Part shown: positions 1 through 10,270 of the stretch, in pieces
Layout of the letters: each line of letters opens with the position of its first letter
How positions within the stretch are numbered: the first letter of the stretch is position 1
Assembly (NCBI GenBank): GCA_025642065.1
Contig: JAODUP010000467.1
Location: 15,001-79,000 of the forward strand
Direction of reading: 5' to 3'
Length of the DNA stretch: 64,000 nucleotides
DNA from: Paralvinella palmiformis
Lineage: Eukaryota; Annelida; Polychaeta; Terebellida; Alvinellidae
Notes under the pieces: generated by a model
What the model was told of the DNA's origin: nothing
The model's database searches: none
The model's input: only the letters and a program-made list of their open reading frames with translations
Made by a program: the position numbers and the translations under genes

Positions 1-317
1 ATAACTGACTGATAGTCTTAGATCTACTAATCTCAGGTACCATGTGCAAGAAAGAACACACAAACATGGTAACATATTAGATCTTGTCATCTTCCGTGAT
101 GATGACAATTTGATCAATGATGTGTCTGTGTCTTTCACGCTGCCTAATCATTTCCTTATTAACAATAATGTATCTTTAGAGGAACAATGTGTTTAAGCTA
201 AAGTTATTTCATATCGAAAATATAAGTCGATTGATAAGAAGGCCTTTATTTTTTATCTCTGGGTCTCTGTTCTAGTGTTTGATCCACCGGATGATGTGGA
301 TCATGTGATGCATCTCA

Positions 318-425
318 ATAATATTGTAAATAATATTGTAAAGCGCCTAAGAGCTGCTTTTAGCTGAATAGGGCGCTATATAAATATCACATATTACTAT
401 TATTAATACTAGTAGATTAAAGCAC
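318..425 (+). repeat. Isolated LINE/SINE 3' tail nested in LINE copy A
   Basis: Contains TTGTAAAGCGCC followed by GCTGAATAGGGCGCTATATA and an ATT-rich end. It matches the tail of the SINE at 18066-18335 nearly base for base. It interrupts the alignment of copy A with copy B, replacing B's sequence between the GATCCACCGGAT segment and GGACAAAGGAAATGCC. It is best read as a severely 5'-truncated LINE or SINE insertion. Confidence 0.75.
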
Positions 426-1176
426 GCTGTATATATGTAGGCATCTTTATGAACAAAGGAAATGCCAAGAAGTCCACTACTTCCATAATACAATAAGAAC
501 ATACAAGCTGCATACGAGCTACTGTGGATCAGGACCGGTTTGTGTGTTAATTGTGAAATGTTCAATGTCAGTACAATTAACGTTAAAATGGGGTGTTCTG
601 ATCAGCCCGATTACAATTGTAGTTAATAAATCATAATATCTGAGTGTTTCCCCAAAATCCATGAAAACTGCCCTTGTAAAACCATTAATAAAGAAATACC
701 ATATTGAGTGTAATATACTAAGTAATTACAGACCTGTTCCAAATCTTACATTTTTATTTAAGGTTATAGAAAGCCCAGTTGCATTCCATCTACACAAATA
801 TTTAATCAATAATAACCTTAAACATCACTACACTCTGTAAATAAAGTGGTCATAGCACTGAAACAGTCTTAGTTTGAGAGTAAAATGATATTATGAATGT
901 AATTGATCAAGGCAAGCCAGTATTACTTCTTCCGTCAGCTGCATTTGATACAGTTGACCATAATGCACTTTTTTCTGGGTTAAAAGACATGCTCGGTCTG
1001 TCAGGTAAAGTACTTGAATGGAACAACACTCCCAGAGAATGTCTGTTCGTGGTATTATAGCTGACGTTCAGATTGTGTTACCTAGTGTACCACAGGGTTC
1101 AGTTCTTCGGCCTCTGGTTTTCACAATGTATACCCGTCCTCATTACGTAGTATATCATATCACTTGATGTTAGCAC

Positions 1177-1178
<2 letters not shown>

Positions 1179-1233
<55 letters not shown>
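1179..1233. repeat. (TA)n microsatellite inside LINE reverse transcriptase
   Basis: Runs from GCACATG(TA)n into CATGGATCCTGAC. Copy B has only a short TGTATATATCAC at the corresponding place, so the tract seems to have expanded in situ from that seed. Confidence 0.9.
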
Positions 1234-1240
<7 letters not shown>

Positions 1241-2093
1241 CATGGATCCTGACAATGAGTTAAATTTATCCTCTTCCTTGAATAATTTAGAATATTGTAT
1301 TGCTGAAATTAGGCTATGGATGACTCAAAACCTTCTAAGACTAAATAATAATAAAACAAATATGATATACTTGCCATGACCACATTATGTTAAATACCTA
1401 AGGAGACCAGCATTACAGATGGGTGCACCTTCGATTACCTCTATGGGTCAGTACAAACTGTAGGGGTTATTGTTTGACAAATGCGTTAACAGGTATGAAT
1501 ATCTCACATCAGCATGTCGAGCTACCTACTACCACGTTTTGAACATCCACTGTTTAAATAGCAAATTTGAGGCAGGAAGCTCTTGTAACTGTATTCCTTG
1601 CCTCTGTTAGTTATCGTATAGAGAATTGTAAATGCCTGTTAAATGGCTTATCTGATTATAATATCAATCGCCTTCAGCGAATTTAGAATAGTGCTGCATG
1701 CATAGTGACAAATACGCGAAAATATGATATTGTCACCCCATTTCTTAAAAACTACATTGGCTACCTGTTAGAGAGCGTATCCATATCAAGATTTTATTAA
1801 TAACGTATACATCTATTAATGATATGACACTTAAATACCTGTGTGAACTGGTGTCCATTAGAAAGTCATCCCGAAAACTCAGGTCATCCAATCAGATACT
1901 TTTGCGGGTACGTGTGTCTCGGCTCAAATCAGGTGGTGTGTTTGTGGATTTAGTGTTGCAGCCCCTACTTGGTGGAATAGTATGCGGTAGATATTAGAAA
2001 TGCATCTTCTCTTCAAAAGATAAAATCCGTTCTAAATACACAGCTATTCAAGGTTGCTTGCACAGATAAATAATAATTAACTTTTAAATATCG

Positions 2094-2221
2094 TTTAGTT
2101 GTATATATAATTCACCTTAGTTGTTTGTGGGAATAAAATTATCTTTCCTATGTCCAGTTATATCCAGTTTGTACTATGACATTCAAGGCTAACTTTAGTC
2201 TCCTTATCATTAATAAAACCC
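2094..2221. repeat. R5 direct repeat, left copy
   Basis: About 125 bases starting TTTAGTTG and containing TCCAGTTTGTACTATGACAT. It recurs in the same orientation at 2710-2840 with a few differences. The LINE A match ends at its left edge. It could be a solo terminal repeat, a duplicated 3' flank, or part of the Penelope element upstream region. Confidence 0.7.
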
Positions 2222-2709
2222 TATTTTATAATTATAGTTTGTACAGCTAACGTTAGGTCTGATTTGAAAATGTTAATATATAGAACGGCAATTCCGCCAT
2301 AACGGTCTGCTAAAGCGCCGATGTAAATTGTTATAATAGTGACGAGTAGGTCATAGTATTTATTGGATTTGTATGTTTATGAGGTATTTGACCCTCCAGC
2401 AAATATCACAAGGCATATTATGCTGCGGTTGAGAAGGTTCCGTTTTCTATGCGTGGATACCACATTGCCCGGTCCCTGCATTCAAGAAAAGTTGATCTAG
2501 AGCTCTATAATCCATGTACTATTTGCGTCTTTGGAGAGACGCCGTTTAGGTGTTTGGCCTGGTTATCCAGCATTTAAATGACTGTAGCAGGCACAATTCG
2601 CTCTTAAAGCATGTACTCCTGACTCAAGAATAGAAACACTGCATCGCATCTCGAGTGGTGGCGTTGGACACGGCTCGCGCGGTTGGTGTTTTTTTTTTAA
2701 TATAAAACC
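2222..2709. other. Spacer between R5 copies; part resembles repeat R3
   Basis: No reading frame is recognised. About 2335-2390 (GAGTAGGTCATAGTATTTAT to GAGGTATTTGACCC) resembles 52165-52220, so this stretch carries a diverged piece of repeat R3. The rest is unassigned. Confidence 0.4.
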
Positions 2710-2840
2710 TTTAGTTGCATATAAAATTCACCTTGGTTTTATGTGGGAATTGAATTATCTTTCCTAGGTCCAGTTATGTCCAGTTTGTACTATGACATTC
2801 AAGATTAGCTCTACTTTGCTTGTCATAAATAAGATTTAAG
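2710..2840. repeat. R5 direct repeat, right copy
   Basis: Direct copy of 2094-2221, sharing the GTCCAGTT and TCCAGTTTGTACTATGACAT segments. It lies about 65 bases before the first recognisable Penelope-like coding sequence. Confidence 0.7.
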
Positions 2841-2920
2841 ATCTACAATAGTTAGAATAGCTATAAATAGGGCTGCTTAGATAATTAAGCTAAACATTCT
2901 CACTGCTGCCGTGATCTGAC

Positions 2921-4626
2921 TTGGGTATTCTACTCCCAAACCCCACGGCTGTAGCTGATTCGCATTTTGATTTTGCTTGGTGGCTAAGGGACTGGCGAGA
3001 CATTACCCCTAAGATTTCTAAAGCACCCATTTTGGAAGCAACTAAGGATTTCGGGACGAAACTGAAAATAAAATATTTCTTTCGCTACGAAGTAACAATT
3101 TTAATAAACCACAGACAAGTTTTATATCTAAGTCTAACTAGGTTCCACCTGACAAGGGAACTGATCCCGATTTACTAGAATGCATAAATAACTTTACAAA
3201 GGAAATAGATGAACTAAATGTCCTACGTGAAAAACCAAATTTAACAATTGAAGAACAATTAACACTGAACAACTTACGTAAAAACAAAGATATAGTAATT
3301 AAAAAAGCTGATAAAGGTTCGGTAGTAGTAATAATGGACAAAAAGAATTATATTACTGAAGGCTACCGTCAATTAAATAATTGTAATCATTACAAAAAAG
3401 TTAATGAGCCTATATACCCCAGAACGGCGATTCAAATAACCGGTATTTTAAATAAACTTAAATCTGCGGGTGCAATTTCCGAAAAAACAATTTCATTTCA
3501 TTTCACCTCCCCAGGAGCTAAGACCTCGATATTTGTATATGCTCCCTAAAATTCACAAAGAGGACAATTGGTGGACAATACCAAACGTAATGCCCCCAGG
3601 AAGGCCAATAGTGTCTGATTGTAATAGTGAATAAAAACATGTATCATCTTTCATAGATAGCCACTTAAAACGATTTGTTATGGATCACCCTTCTTATATA
3701 GCATTGACTTTGCCTGATAATTGCTTGCTTATAACATTAGATGTTGAAAGTATGTATACTAATATAGATCATACCAAGGGTTGCAAGCGGTAAGTGACGT
3801 AATGAGAAATTTTCCCATATAAGAAGATCCAATCATAGCACTTTTAGAATTATCTTTGAAGATTAATGACTTTTTGTTTAATGATGAATGGTTAATCCAA
3901 AACGTAGGCACTTCTATGGGGAAGGATTGGGCACCACACTACGCCGATATTTACATGGCAAAATTGGCGAAAGAGGCATTGCTTAAATGTCCATTAAAAC
4001 CTCATACCTACTTCCGGTATTTTGATGATATTTTCATAATATGGCCACATGGCAAGGATGCGTTCTCTGAGTTTCTAAATATTTTTAATACACATGAACC
4101 ACCCATTAAATTTAAATCTTCTATCTGTATTGATTCGGTCAATTATTTAGATACCACCGTATTCAAAGACCCTACAAACAATAATACCTTATTGACCAAG
4201 GTATTTTTTAAACCAACTGATATTCATCAAATGTTGGACAACCATTCTTTTCATCCCAAATATACCTTTAAAGGTTTATTAAGATCGCAAATTATACGAT
4301 TTTTTAGAATATGTTCTAATGAAAAGGATTTTGATAAGGCATGGGGTATTCTTTTTCAAGCCTTGTGTAAAAGAAGTTATTCTAAAAGGTGGATGCGTGG
4401 TATTAAAGGCAAAACTGTTAGGGGATTGCAAATAAAACAACGTCGGTCAAATACCGACATTCCAACTACCAGCCGTTCGGGTTCAAAACCAAGCAATATT
4501 ATGAACTGCATGACGTGTCATCTAATAAGTGATTGCTCAAATATTACGAGCACTGTCACCCAAACAACATTTGGAATACTGGGAGATAAAGATTGCTCTT
4601 CTTCAAACGTTATTTATGCTTATTAA
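2921..4626 (+). pseudogene. Penelope-like reverse transcriptase (broken)
   Basis: 2921-3110 encodes the N-terminal segment (KAPILEATKDFGTK). In another frame, 3150-3549 encodes NLRKNKDIVIKKADKGSVVV then MDKKNYITEGY, the conserved N-terminal RT block of Penelope elements. 3543-3780 encodes KIHKEDNWWT, a PGRPIVSDC-type motif and TLDVESMYTNIDH, the latter carrying the first catalytic Asp. 3856-4626 is the longest open part (256 codons, beginning at TTG rather than ATG). It carries GTSMGKDWAPHYADIYMAKL and the catalytic FDD at 4021-4029 inside YFRYFDDIFIIW. Downstream is the basic linker with KRWMRGIKGK. Catalytic aspartates are present but the frame is broken, so this is a relic of a once functional enzyme. 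Confidence 0.88.
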
Positions 4627-5154
4627 TGCTACTTCTGTAACAAACAATATATTGACGAAACTAGTACATCTCTTCGCATAAGAGCTAATGGCCATAGATT
4701 TACAATTGAAAGAAAACATCGACTTTCTTCTTTATATACACATTTAAAAGTGCACACAGATAACTCTTCTCTGCCTGATTACAACCGTCCATCTCTCGGT
4801 GATTATATTTTAATACCGATTGAACAAATACACAGCTCAGGTTCTGATTGGCAGGACCGAATTAATAGACTAAAACGAGAAACCTTTTGGATTGATACCC
4901 TGGGATCATTAGAACCAACAGGGTTAAACAAAAAACGTTCGGAATATATATTAGAATCGCCGAAAAAAGGTGACACTGTAGCTCTAATAATGCCGTTTTC
5001 TAGAACAGGCAATATGGCTTCAAGAATAATAAATAAACATTTTAGGATACTTCAACCGAAGAGTTATTTAGAACACTATCAATATAGTATCATCACAGCT
5101 TACACTAAACATAAAAGCCTCTCAGGTTATTTAGTGTCAAGTAAGTTGAAATAG
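4590..5154 (+). pseudogene. Penelope GIY-YIG endonuclease domain (broken)
   Basis: After the stop at about 4624 the frame continues as CYFCNKQYIDETSTSLRIR then ANGHRFTIERKH, the usual nuclease core with the conserved Arg and the GHR motif. 4750-5154 gives the C-terminal end, including FWIDTLGSLEPTGLNKK, characteristic of Penelope-type GIY-YIG domains. In the family this nuclease nicks target DNA to prime reverse transcription. One in-frame stop separates it from the RT; changing a single codon would explain the break. The last part (about 5050-5154) has no recognised motif. Confidence 0.85.
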
Positions 5155-5577
5155 ATACCTTAAAATAAATAGAATGTCTCCTGAAGCTCTGGAAAAGTTA
5201 ATCACAAACACAACTTCAGTAAAGTGTCAATCGCCCGAAACACAAAACTCTCAACCCACGTTACTATGTTTGTAAAGCAGTGAGATATCTATATATCAAT
5301 TGTCAAATGGGAAGCTACGACTAATTCATTTGAAGTACATTTAGGTTTACTTTCTTATTATGTTGGGCACTTTCACACCTGTACAAACATATAAATGCTA
5401 TTCAATTATCGTTGGGATGTTTTCAAAACACCGGGTTACGTAAGTTCACAAGTAGAACAAAGAGATTAAAATAGCACACCTCCTTTGTTAAAAAGAACTA
5501 AAGGATTAAGTGCGTGGCTTCCTATTGAAAATAGTGTATAGAAACCTCGAGCAATATGGTAACGTTAGACATTCTAT

Positions 5578-5619
5578 GCAACCTGATGAAGACTTGAATA
5601 GGTCGAAAACGGTCGTTGC
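5578..5619 (+). ncRNA. Hammerhead-type self-cleaving ribozyme of the Penelope element
   Basis: Core CTGATGA at 5583-5589. Stem II GACTT (5591-5595) pairs with AGGTC (5600-5604) across a GAAT loop. GAAA follows at 5605-5608, then GGTC at 5611-5614 with GTC as the cleavage triplet. Stem I GCAAC (5578-5582) pairs with GTTGC (5615-5619). This is the type I topology with a very short helix III, as known from Penelope-like elements. One extra A after the GAAA makes helix III uncertain, so activity is not assured. Confidence 0.7.
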
Positions 5620-5650
5620 TATTGGTTTGAATCGTGATGTATCGCTGCTA

Positions 5651-5980
5651 TTAGTATTAATCTGAATTTATTCTGATTTATGCTTATATTATTCATACAT
5701 TATTCATACTGTGTATTAATATTGTATTTCCATTTTAGGCTTAATCTTTCTTGGCCGTAGTGTTCGTCACAAAGCCTGGTTTTGTTTTAATCATAGTTTC
5801 TTTTTTATATTTAGATTATCCTCTTCTGGATTATTTTAGAAATTAGTTTTTTCTTTTATTTTTCTATAATTTTAAAGGTAATTAATTATACTTGCAATTA
5901 AATATGTTTTAAAAATCAGTTTGGAGTTATAATTGTTGTTTGAATGAAAGTATAACACCTGTGCCAGCGCCTTAACTATC
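5651..5980. other. AT-rich stretch, unassigned
   Basis: T-rich, with no reading frame or repeat recognised. It may include the last bases of the Penelope 3' region. Confidence 0.4.
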
Positions 5981-5981
5981 T

Positions 5982-6005
5982 TTATAAAACGCACACACGC
6001 ACACA

Positions 6006-6052
<47 letters not shown>

Positions 6053-6126
6053 AGTCTAATTTGTAGCGCTTTGGATCACAGAATGCACACACACACACAG
6101 TCTAACAAACTAGCAACGATTTTAAC

Positions 6127-6158
<32 letters not shown>

Positions 6159-6210
6159 TATATACATACACACACATATACATACACACACATATACACG
6201 CATTGAAATT
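5982..6210. repeat. Compound (AC)n/(TA)n/(CACACATA)n microsatellites
   Basis: (CACACG/CACACA)n at 5990-6016, (TA)n at 6017-6053, then (CA)n and (CACATATA)-like tracts at 6085-6200. Short peptides of repeating His-Thr or Tyr-Ile read from it are artefacts. Confidence 0.9.
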
Positions 6211-6429
6211 TAAAGTGTTATTTCTTGCTGCTACTTATCCATTCCTCCTGGTTCCATACGAAATAAACTGCCTGATTTCAGTTAATTACATAATATATAA
6301 TATGAGTAATATGTAGCGTATCAGCTAACTACTGTCTGCTAGATATCGCTACAGAAATACTGGTCATACCGTAAAACGTCGGCATATTATATATCAGATT
6401 AATAACATTAATGGCTTGTTAACAAACAG

Positions 6430-6734
6430 ATGTATACCCATAAGTATCCAATCTCCAAGCCATCCCATTATAAATTGCCATACCGATCACTTTATTAAAG
6501 ACTATACCACGATGTCAATACCGTGTTATTAATAACTAGCTAATTGCTAGTCGTGACCAACAATCAGGATAATTTGTTAGATATTCATATAATTCTTATC
6601 TGTGAATGATTCAGAGATTGTGGCTGTGTGTATCTCTATCTCCACTTTCGTATATCCTATTTGACTTCCTATCAGTATCCATCCATGTATATTTGCTGAT
6701 CTACCTGCCTGTCTTTCCGCCCACCCGTCAGCCC

Positions 6735-6776
<42 letters not shown>

Positions 6777-6925
6777 GTTTATATATAAGACAGAGACTAT
6801 AAAGGCTTTGTTTACGAAAGCTTTGTACAAGACTGACAATTATAAAATCTTGACGGGTTATTGGAGCCCACATATCAGAAATATGGGTTTAAAAGTAATA
6901 GAATTCTCCCTACTTATCTTTGTCT
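6430..6925 (+). repeat. Dispersed repeat R3, copy 1
   Basis: Matches the reverse complement of 52160-52700 along most of its length: the ATTGTGGCTGTGTGTATCTC segment, the TTTGACTTCCTAT segment, GGGTTATTGGAGCCCACATAT and TATCTTTGTCTGGACC all have partners there. It contains a (GTCT)n tract at 6734-6776 that is (CATA)n-like in the partner. It has no protein similarity I recognise, so the element type is unknown. Confidence 0.7.
6734..6776. repeat. (GTCT)n tetranucleotide microsatellite
   Basis: About ten GTCT units in an unbroken run inside repeat R3. Confidence 0.95.
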
Positions 6926-6931
6926 GGACCA

Positions 6932-6933
<2 letters not shown>

Positions 6934-7016
<83 letters not shown>

Positions 7017-7040
7017 GTGTGTGTAGTGTGTGTTCATGTA
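6934..7040. repeat. (TA)n(TG)n compound microsatellite
   Basis: About 14 TA units pass into about 26 TG units, then imperfect TGTGTAGTGTGTG. It lies at the 3' edge of R3 copy 1. Confidence 0.95.
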
Positions 7041-7236
7041 CATTAATGTTGTATGAAATACTTTGGCATTTCTTCAATAACTGGAGTAAAGTGAAATAAA
7101 TGAATAAATAAATGGTGTGTCTAACACGAAAGTCAAATAAGTGTATACACCTGAGCTTCCTTAATCAGTTTTTATCTCATTAGTCTAATTCCTACAAACT
7201 GCGATATTAGCCCTAATTCATTCTGCAAATGCTATA
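7041..7236. other. Unassigned spacer before Tigger element
   Basis: Holds an AAATAAATGAATAAATAAATGG-like short tract and nothing else recognised. It ends with the TA target site of the transposon. Confidence 0.5.
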
Positions 7237-8944
7237 CAGTGAACCCTCGAATAACGAGAGTCCCGATTAACTTCTAAGTTGTAGTACGAGCGAACCTTTT
7301 ATTCATAACAAATCTCAATTAACGAGCATCATAATTAAGCAAGTATATGTATCGGTAAATTCGAATGGTCAGTGTCGGGCGGTTGAACGTCAGTGCATCT
7401 CGCGAGTGCCTGTGAACTTTCTCGCTGCACTCGTGAGCGTAGCCGAGCCTAGTCGAGTAGGTCTACGATTAGGATTATGGTTCGTTTTATGGGCAGCTGA
7501 TAGCTCGATGCCCTGGCTCTCCCTCATTTTCTGAGGACAACTTGAGTTAACATCGCGCGCAAATGTTACTGTGTTGTTGCTGTCTTTGTGGTAACGTGTT
7601 AATGTTCTTTGATGCACTTTGCTGTAACTTTGTCTTTTTTTATTTTTGCATCGATAAACTGCAATTACGGGTCCCAAGAAACGACATGCTAAAGAATCCG
7701 GCCTCAAGAGGGAGATGATAAAGCTGGAGGTGAATAACGAGATCGTGGAGAAGCGTGATCGAGGTGTGAGCGTTACCGATCTCTGCCGGATGTATCGCAG
7801 GTCACCCTCGACTATATGCACCATCCTCAAGCGGAAGGATAAACTTCTTGTTGTTGACCCATCCAACGGTGTGAGGATTATAACCAAAAAACGGTCACCA
7901 ATAATTGACGATGTAGAAAAGCTGCTTCTCGTATGGATAAACGAAAAGAAGATGCATGGTGATACAATCAACTAGCCGATCATCTGCGAGAAGGCGCGGC
8001 AGCTGTATGCCGATCTGCTCGAGAAGACGCCGAGAACGTCTACCGACGAAGACACGCCCTTCAAGGCTAGCAAAGGCTAGTTCGAGAAAATCAAGATTCC
8101 ACAGCGTCGTCCGTCACGGCGAGGCTGCGAGCTCGGTTGTTACGGCCGCCAACGAGTACGTTCCGAGGTTTAAGAGCCTCGTCGACTCGGGTTTATCTGC
8201 CGCAGCAAGTGTTTAACTGCCACGAGACGGGTGCGAAGAAGATGAACAAGAGGACTTACATCACAGCAGAGGAGAAGGCATTGTCTGGCTATAAGCCCAT
8301 GAAAGACCGAATAATCCTTGTATCAGTAGAGCCGTCTACTAGTCACAGTGATAAAGAGAAAGAAAAGTTGAAAAAGAAAGTGTTAACAATGTAAGTACTA
8401 AGTATCAAAAGAGCTCGTTTGGGTCTTTGTTTAGTTCTGGCGCTGCAGTGTAGCGACCCAGCGAAAGTGCTGCGAAAAAGTGGAAAAGTAGTGGCGAATT
8501 GGCTTTGACACCTATAGATAATCCTTGGTTACAGGTGCAACTCGAGGAACAGGAAGCAAACCAACTTCCCTTCTCTGGAGAGGACTCTCCTCCCAAACTC
8601 TAACCACCTTTAGTCTCCAGTATGTCAGTTCGTTGCTCCAACCATTGTAAGTTGATGTTCACTATTGTATTGCACATCGGTAATTTTCAGGATGATTTTA
8701 TAATAAATTTACTCTGTGTTTATTTTAGTTTAGTTTACTTTTAACTTATTATTTAGCGTTTCCAGCACATAGAACCTTCAGTAATTCAACGGAAATGTAT
8801 TTTTAAATTGATTATTTTTGGAGGCCCGAATGTATTAAATAGTTTTTCATTATTTCTTATGGGAAAATTAAGATCGATTACGAGGAAATCGAAAAACGAG
8901 TGATTTCTCGGAACACATTAAGCTCGTTATTCGAGGGTTCACTG
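7237..8944 (+). mobile_element. Tigger/pogo-like DNA transposon (internally deleted)
   Basis: Both ends carry a perfect 22-base terminal inverted repeat (7237-7258 and 8923-8944). Its outer part is CAGTGAACCCTCGAATAACG, the consensus-like terminus of the Tigger/pogo group. A TA lies outside each end (7235-7236 and 8945-8946), the expected target duplication. The length of about 1.7 kb is shorter than a full Tigger; the transposase is broken and lacks most of the DDE domain, so the copy could move only if supplied with enzyme in trans. The end match still being perfect argues that it is not very old, although the gene is badly damaged. Confidence 0.93.
7667..8396 (+). pseudogene. Tigger/pogo transposase remnant
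   Basis: The frame starting at 7667 reads ACG where an ATG would be expected, then PKKRHAKESG, a helix-turn-helix stretch (DRGVSVTDLCRMYRRSPSTI, about 7755-7815) and KRSPIIDDVEKLLLVWINEK, the start of the second CENP-B-type DNA-binding helix. A stop at 7973-7975 and another at about 8078 (probably TGG to TAG in a KGWFEK motif) break it. 8170-8330 encodes QQVFNCHETG then YITAEEKALSGYKPMKDR. In the family this is NCDETG, whose Asp is the first catalytic residue; here it is His (codon 8221-8223). Sequence for the other two acidic residues is missing. The pseudogene assignment is therefore firm. Confidence 0.88.
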
Positions 8945-8946
8945 TA

Positions 8947-9344
8947 CGTCTTGGGTCTTAGATAAATTGAAGGTTCTAAATACAGAACAGTTTCTATCGT
9001 CATTGAAACCAACGTTTCCACCGTCGGTTGGGCTGAAATGATCTTAATAAATACTTGTCAACAGTATTTTTTATATTCCTCATTCCGGTGAATTGGCTTA
9101 TAAGTAGTTATTTAGATTAGCAAACCTTGTTTCCTCGCCAAATAATCGTTACAACTCGATCAGAATATACAACCACAAGACAGTGGGGACATTCATACCA
9201 TAAGTTCAATCAATACATTATTTCCATATCGGTCAAAGGGAGAGAACTTAGACAAAGTCATCCATCCATGCATCCATCCACCTATATATCCATCCACCCT
9301 CCTATATGTATGCTGTTTTATCTTGGTGTGTAAGCTTAGCTCTA
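8947..9344. other. Unassigned stretch with CATC-rich segment
   Basis: 9260-9310 is an imperfect (CATC)n run. No gene or dispersed repeat is recognised. Confidence 0.5.
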
Positions 9345-9640
9345 GGTTCGGCCACACGTCGTGCTATAAATAGAGACCAAAGAAGTAAATCCAATCAACT
9401 TAAAGCTGATCTTGCCACAGAATATAGATGGGTTCTTCATCAGACGACGTAAACAACTTCTGTCAAACAAATAATAACCTATCTTAGTGTTACCTATAAC
9501 AATGGGAGTACCATGAACCTACATAGCCTGTATATGTTCCGATAACTCATCAACATTTCATAACTCTCAAACCTATTTAATTCTTTAGTACAGTAGTTAC
9601 CTATCGCTTATATAATCTGATTTAGAGAAAAGACACAAAT
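9345..9640 (-). repeat. Fragments of repeats R1 and R2
   Basis: 9375-9435 carries AAGTAAATCCAATCAACTTA, the R1 core seen also at about 20700, 26690, 31955, 33065 and 44360. 9570-9620 (ATAACTCTCAAACCTATTTA and following) matches 11198-11240 within R2. The pieces are short and diverged; orientation is given for the R1 part. Confidence 0.5.
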
Positions 9641-9927
9641 ATACAGAGATACACAAACAAACAGGTGTACGCACATGCCCGAACGCATAACTACACACAA
9701 ATAGGAGAAAGGGGGAGTTTATATAGATTTCAAGGTATTAAATGTTGATTAGCTTTTCATAAAGCTTAAGTTGTTCTGCCTGATATATAGATTCAGACAG
9801 AGAAAGAGATTTTGACAAGCAGAGATAAAGGCAACGCATAAGCACACATAGATACACCTTGCTGTCAGAAGGTTCCAATTTATGTTGTGTTGGGTTGCAT
9901 TCTTTTGCCCAACAGGATATTTGCGTG
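9641..9927. other. Unassigned, left flank of a duplicated segment
   Basis: Contains short CACAAACAAACAGG-like and ACGCATAAGCACACAT-like stretches resembling the R2 style of sequence. TGTGTTGGGTTGC near 9893 could be an LTR-like start, but no matching end with a target duplication was found. Confidence 0.4.
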
Positions 9928-10073
9928 GTTCACTGCACTCCCAAATTGTGCCACGGTCGGATATTGTTTCACTGGGGTAAGCTATTGTTAACTTTGGCGT
10001 CCTTTATTTTTCTGTGTACAACACCACCCCAGTAAAGACTTATAAAGAGTTGATTTCTATTACACGCCAGCAT
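9928..10073. repeat. 146-base direct duplication, left copy
   Basis: Starts GTTCACTGCACTCCC and ends ATTACACGCCAGCA. It is almost identical to 10271-10415; only a few substitutions are visible. 197 bases separate the copies. Confidence 0.9.
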
Positions 10074-10270
10074 TTATCCCAGGAAGCCAGCGGAGTAGTA
10101 TGTTCACATATGATTGTGATATTTGCAGAATATTCCATGTGTATTTTGTAGCTGGTTGTAAACTGTTCGTGAGGATGCCAGAATTGCCAGCATACCGTGA
10201 GCAAATTATAGTTAAATCGGGGCTAAATGTTAGCCGTGTGTTTGGGTATTTTGATGGTAATTTGCGAATA
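10074..10270. other. Unique segment between the duplicated copies
   Basis: An open frame covers 10100-10378, running through this segment into the right copy. It reads TYDCDICRIFHVYFVAGCKL and is not recognised. Confidence 0.4.

Larger units (their letters stand above)
1..2095 (+). pseudogene. Degenerate L2/CR1-group LINE, copy A (5' end outside window)
   Basis: Decayed copy of the same LINE family as 38640-41680. Positions 1-320 match the end of that copy's endonuclease and its spacer; 640-1180 match the first half of the reverse transcriptase, including a form of the GVPQGSVLGPL motif around 1085-1130. Positions 1236-1379 encode DPDNELNLSSSLNN and MTQNLLRLNNNKTN, the region just after the YADD box in copy B. 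1720-2060 match the C-terminal segment (LHWLPV-type and SVAA-type motifs). Many stops and frameshifts interrupt it, so no protein can be made. An unrelated 3' tail lies inside at about 318-425, and a (TA)n tract has replaced the YADD region. The L2/CR1 assignment rests on RT motifs and on the hairpin-like GCGCC...GGCGC tail of the family. Confidence 0.85.
2905..5650 (+). mobile_element. Penelope-like retroelement (RT + GIY-YIG), decayed
   Basis: The order of parts is an N-terminal segment (2921-3110), reverse transcriptase (about 3180-4350), GIY-YIG nuclease (about 4590-5010) and a 3' region with a hammerhead-like motif at 5578-5619. This RT plus C-terminal GIY-YIG order is diagnostic of Penelope-like elements, which are mobilised by target-primed reverse transcription. 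The reading frame shifts near 3110, near 3520 and near 3775, and has stops at about 3630 and 4624, so the copy is inactive. I saw no second copy of its 3' end upstream, so the usual pair of pseudo-LTRs is not evident. The outer boundaries are estimates. Confidence 0.88.
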
